Assembly (NCBI GenBank): GCA_902782895.1
Contig: CACZPA010000020.1
Span: 1 to 14,584, forward strand
From: an uncultured Eubacteriales bacterium
GTDB taxonomy: Bacteria; Bacillota; Clostridia; Lachnospirales; Bianqueaceae
DNA length: 14,584 nt
Direction: 5' to 3'
Under the pieces are notes generated by a model. It did no database searches, was not told the origin of the DNA, and was given only the letters and a program-made list of their open reading frames with translations. Position 1 is the first letter of the stretch; every line of letters starts with the position of its first letter. Position numbers and translations under genes: made by a program. Shown here piece after piece: positions 13,659-14,584 of the stretch.

Positions 13659-14584
13659 ATGAGATTTGCGCATCTGCATGTTCATACGGAATACAGTCTG
13701 CTTGACGGTTCCTCCAAGATCAACGAAATCGTCAAACAGGCCAAAGACCTGGGAATGGAGAGCCTTGCGATCACGGATCACGGCGCGATGTACGGTGTCG
13801 TGGACTTTTACAAGGAATGCCTGAATCAGGGAATTCATCCGGTTATCGGATGCGAAGTATATGTTGCCAAGGGCAGCCGTCTGCAGAAGGAAGGCCGCGG
13901 AGGCGACTATAACCACCTTGTTCTGCTGGCGGAGACACAGGACGGATATCAGAATCTGATCAAAATGGTCTCCAAGGGCTTTACAGAGGGCTTTTACTAT
14001 AAGCCGCGTATCGACTGGGAGCTGCTGGAACAGTACCACGAAGGGATCATCGCGCTTTCGGCGTGTCTGGCCGGCGCGGTTCCGCAGGCAATCCTTGGGG
14101 ACGGATATGAGAAGGCAAAAGAGACCGCGCTGCAGTACGCGGAGCTTTTCGGGCCGGATCATTTCTATCTGGAGCTGCAGGATCACGGCATCCCCGATCA
14201 GAAACGTGTCAATCAGGCCTTGGTGAAGATGAGCAGGGAGACAGGTCTCGAGCTTGTCTGCACCAACGACGTGCATTATACCTATAAAGAAGACGCGGAG
14301 GCGCATGATGTGCTCCTCTGCATTCAGACCGGCAAGAAAGTGACGGATGAGGACCGCCTGCGTTACGAAGGGGGACAGTATTACCTGAAATCCCCGGAGG
14401 AGATGGAGGCCTTATTCCCGTATGCCCCACAGGCGCTTGAGAATACCGCGAAAATCGCCGAGCGCTGCCAGGTGGAATTCCGCTTCCATGAGCTGAAGCT
14501 GCCGCATTACGAGGTGCCGGAGGGCTATACTTCAGCCTCTTACTTGCGCGCGCTCTGCGAAAAAGGTCTGCAGGAGCTCTATCC
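13659..14584 (+). CDS. dnaE: DNA polymerase III alpha subunit DnaE, 3' end outside window
   Basis: The first 308 codons of the replicative polymerase alpha subunit. The PHP domain begins at once with HLHVHTEYSLLDG (5-17), followed by ITDHGAMYG (38-46), GCEVYV (64-69), and later LELQDHGIPDQ and CTNDVHY, the metal-site pattern of DnaE PHP domains. It is the DnaE type, not PolC, because the PHP domain is at the N-terminus with no preceding OB domain. AAGAGGA precedes the ATG by about four bases. The polymerase, fingers and OB domains would lie to the right of the window. It follows the lipoprotein hydrolase by nine bases, an odd pairing that suggests shared transcription rather than shared function. 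Confidence 0.97.
   Translation, partial: MRFAHLHVHTEYSLLDGSSKINEIVKQAKDLGMESLAITDHGAMYGVVDFYKECLNQGIHPVIGCEVYVAKGSRLQKEGRGGDYNHLVLLAETQDGYQNLIKMVSKGFTEGFYYKPRIDWELLEQYHEGIIALSACLAGAVPQAILGDGYEKAKETALQYAELFGPDHFYLELQDHGIPDQKRVNQALVKMSRETGLELVCTNDVHYTYKEDAEAHDVLLCIQTGKKVTDEDRLRYEGGQYYLKSPEEMEALFPYAPQALENTAKIAERCQVEFRFHELKLPHYEVPEGYTSASYLRALCEKGLQELY

Noticed and set aside
12177..14306. A 709-codon open frame antisense to the lipoprotein hydrolase and dnaE
   Set aside because: It is in register with both sense genes and open for the same codon-bias reason. It crosses two real genes and the spacer between them.
1..14584. CRISPR array, insertion sequence, prophage, toxin-antitoxin or defence island
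   Set aside because: No spaced repeats, transposase, integrase, terminal inverted repeats, toxin-antitoxin pair or known defence gene were seen. The only tandem arrays are the EESxx coding repeat and the short array at 7193-7251.

Overview
The window reads as chromosomal DNA of a Gram-positive anaerobe of the Bacillota, probably class Clostridia and perhaps Lachnospiraceae-like. The evidence is the secA-prfB pair, a TSCPD-family small protein of the clostridial TIGR03905 type, a DUF1622 membrane protein, a large InlB-repeat/LRR surface protein with a sortase-like C-terminus, strong AGGAGG-type ribosome binding sites and near-consensus sigma-A promoters. This placement is an inference from family content, not from a marker gene search. 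The DNA is moderately GC-rich, and several genes avoid TTA, CTA and TCA codons so strongly that long spurious ORFs appear on their antisense strands.

Left part (1-3300, minus strand). A likely operon of three genes runs leftward: a VanZ-like membrane protein, a cytoplasmic class-C beta-lactamase-fold serine hydrolase, and a TetM-like ribosomal-protection/EF-G-type GTPase that runs off the left edge. All three families have members linked to antibiotic resistance, but resistance is not shown here.

Middle (3300-7470). A stand-alone acyl carrier protein gene faces right from a perfect consensus promoter. The -10 box of that promoter is symmetric and may also serve the leftward VanZ operon. Convergent to it is a 1079-residue secreted surface protein with InlB-type repeats, BspA-type leucine-rich repeats, two Ser/Glu-rich linkers and a TPTTGD sorting-like tail. 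Its promoter carries a 9-bp perfect dyad over the predicted transcription start. Upstream lies a small TSCPD-domain gene whose stop codon is embedded in a short tandem repeat.

Right part (7600-14584, plus strand). A tRNA-Pro(CGG) and a DUF1622 gene are each their own promoter-terminator unit. Then comes a housekeeping run: secA, prfB, a lipoprotein alpha/beta hydrolase, and the 5' part of dnaE. prfB needs a +1 programmed frameshift, and its in-frame stop is UAA instead of the usual UGA. The lipoprotein hydrolase has Asp where the family normally has the catalytic Ser.

I did not find a convincing new multi-gene system such as a defence island, CRISPR array or mobile element. The most notable signals are the UAA prfB recoding site, the Asp-for-Ser hydrolase, the shared bidirectional -10 box, and the grouping of three resistance-related families in one operon.
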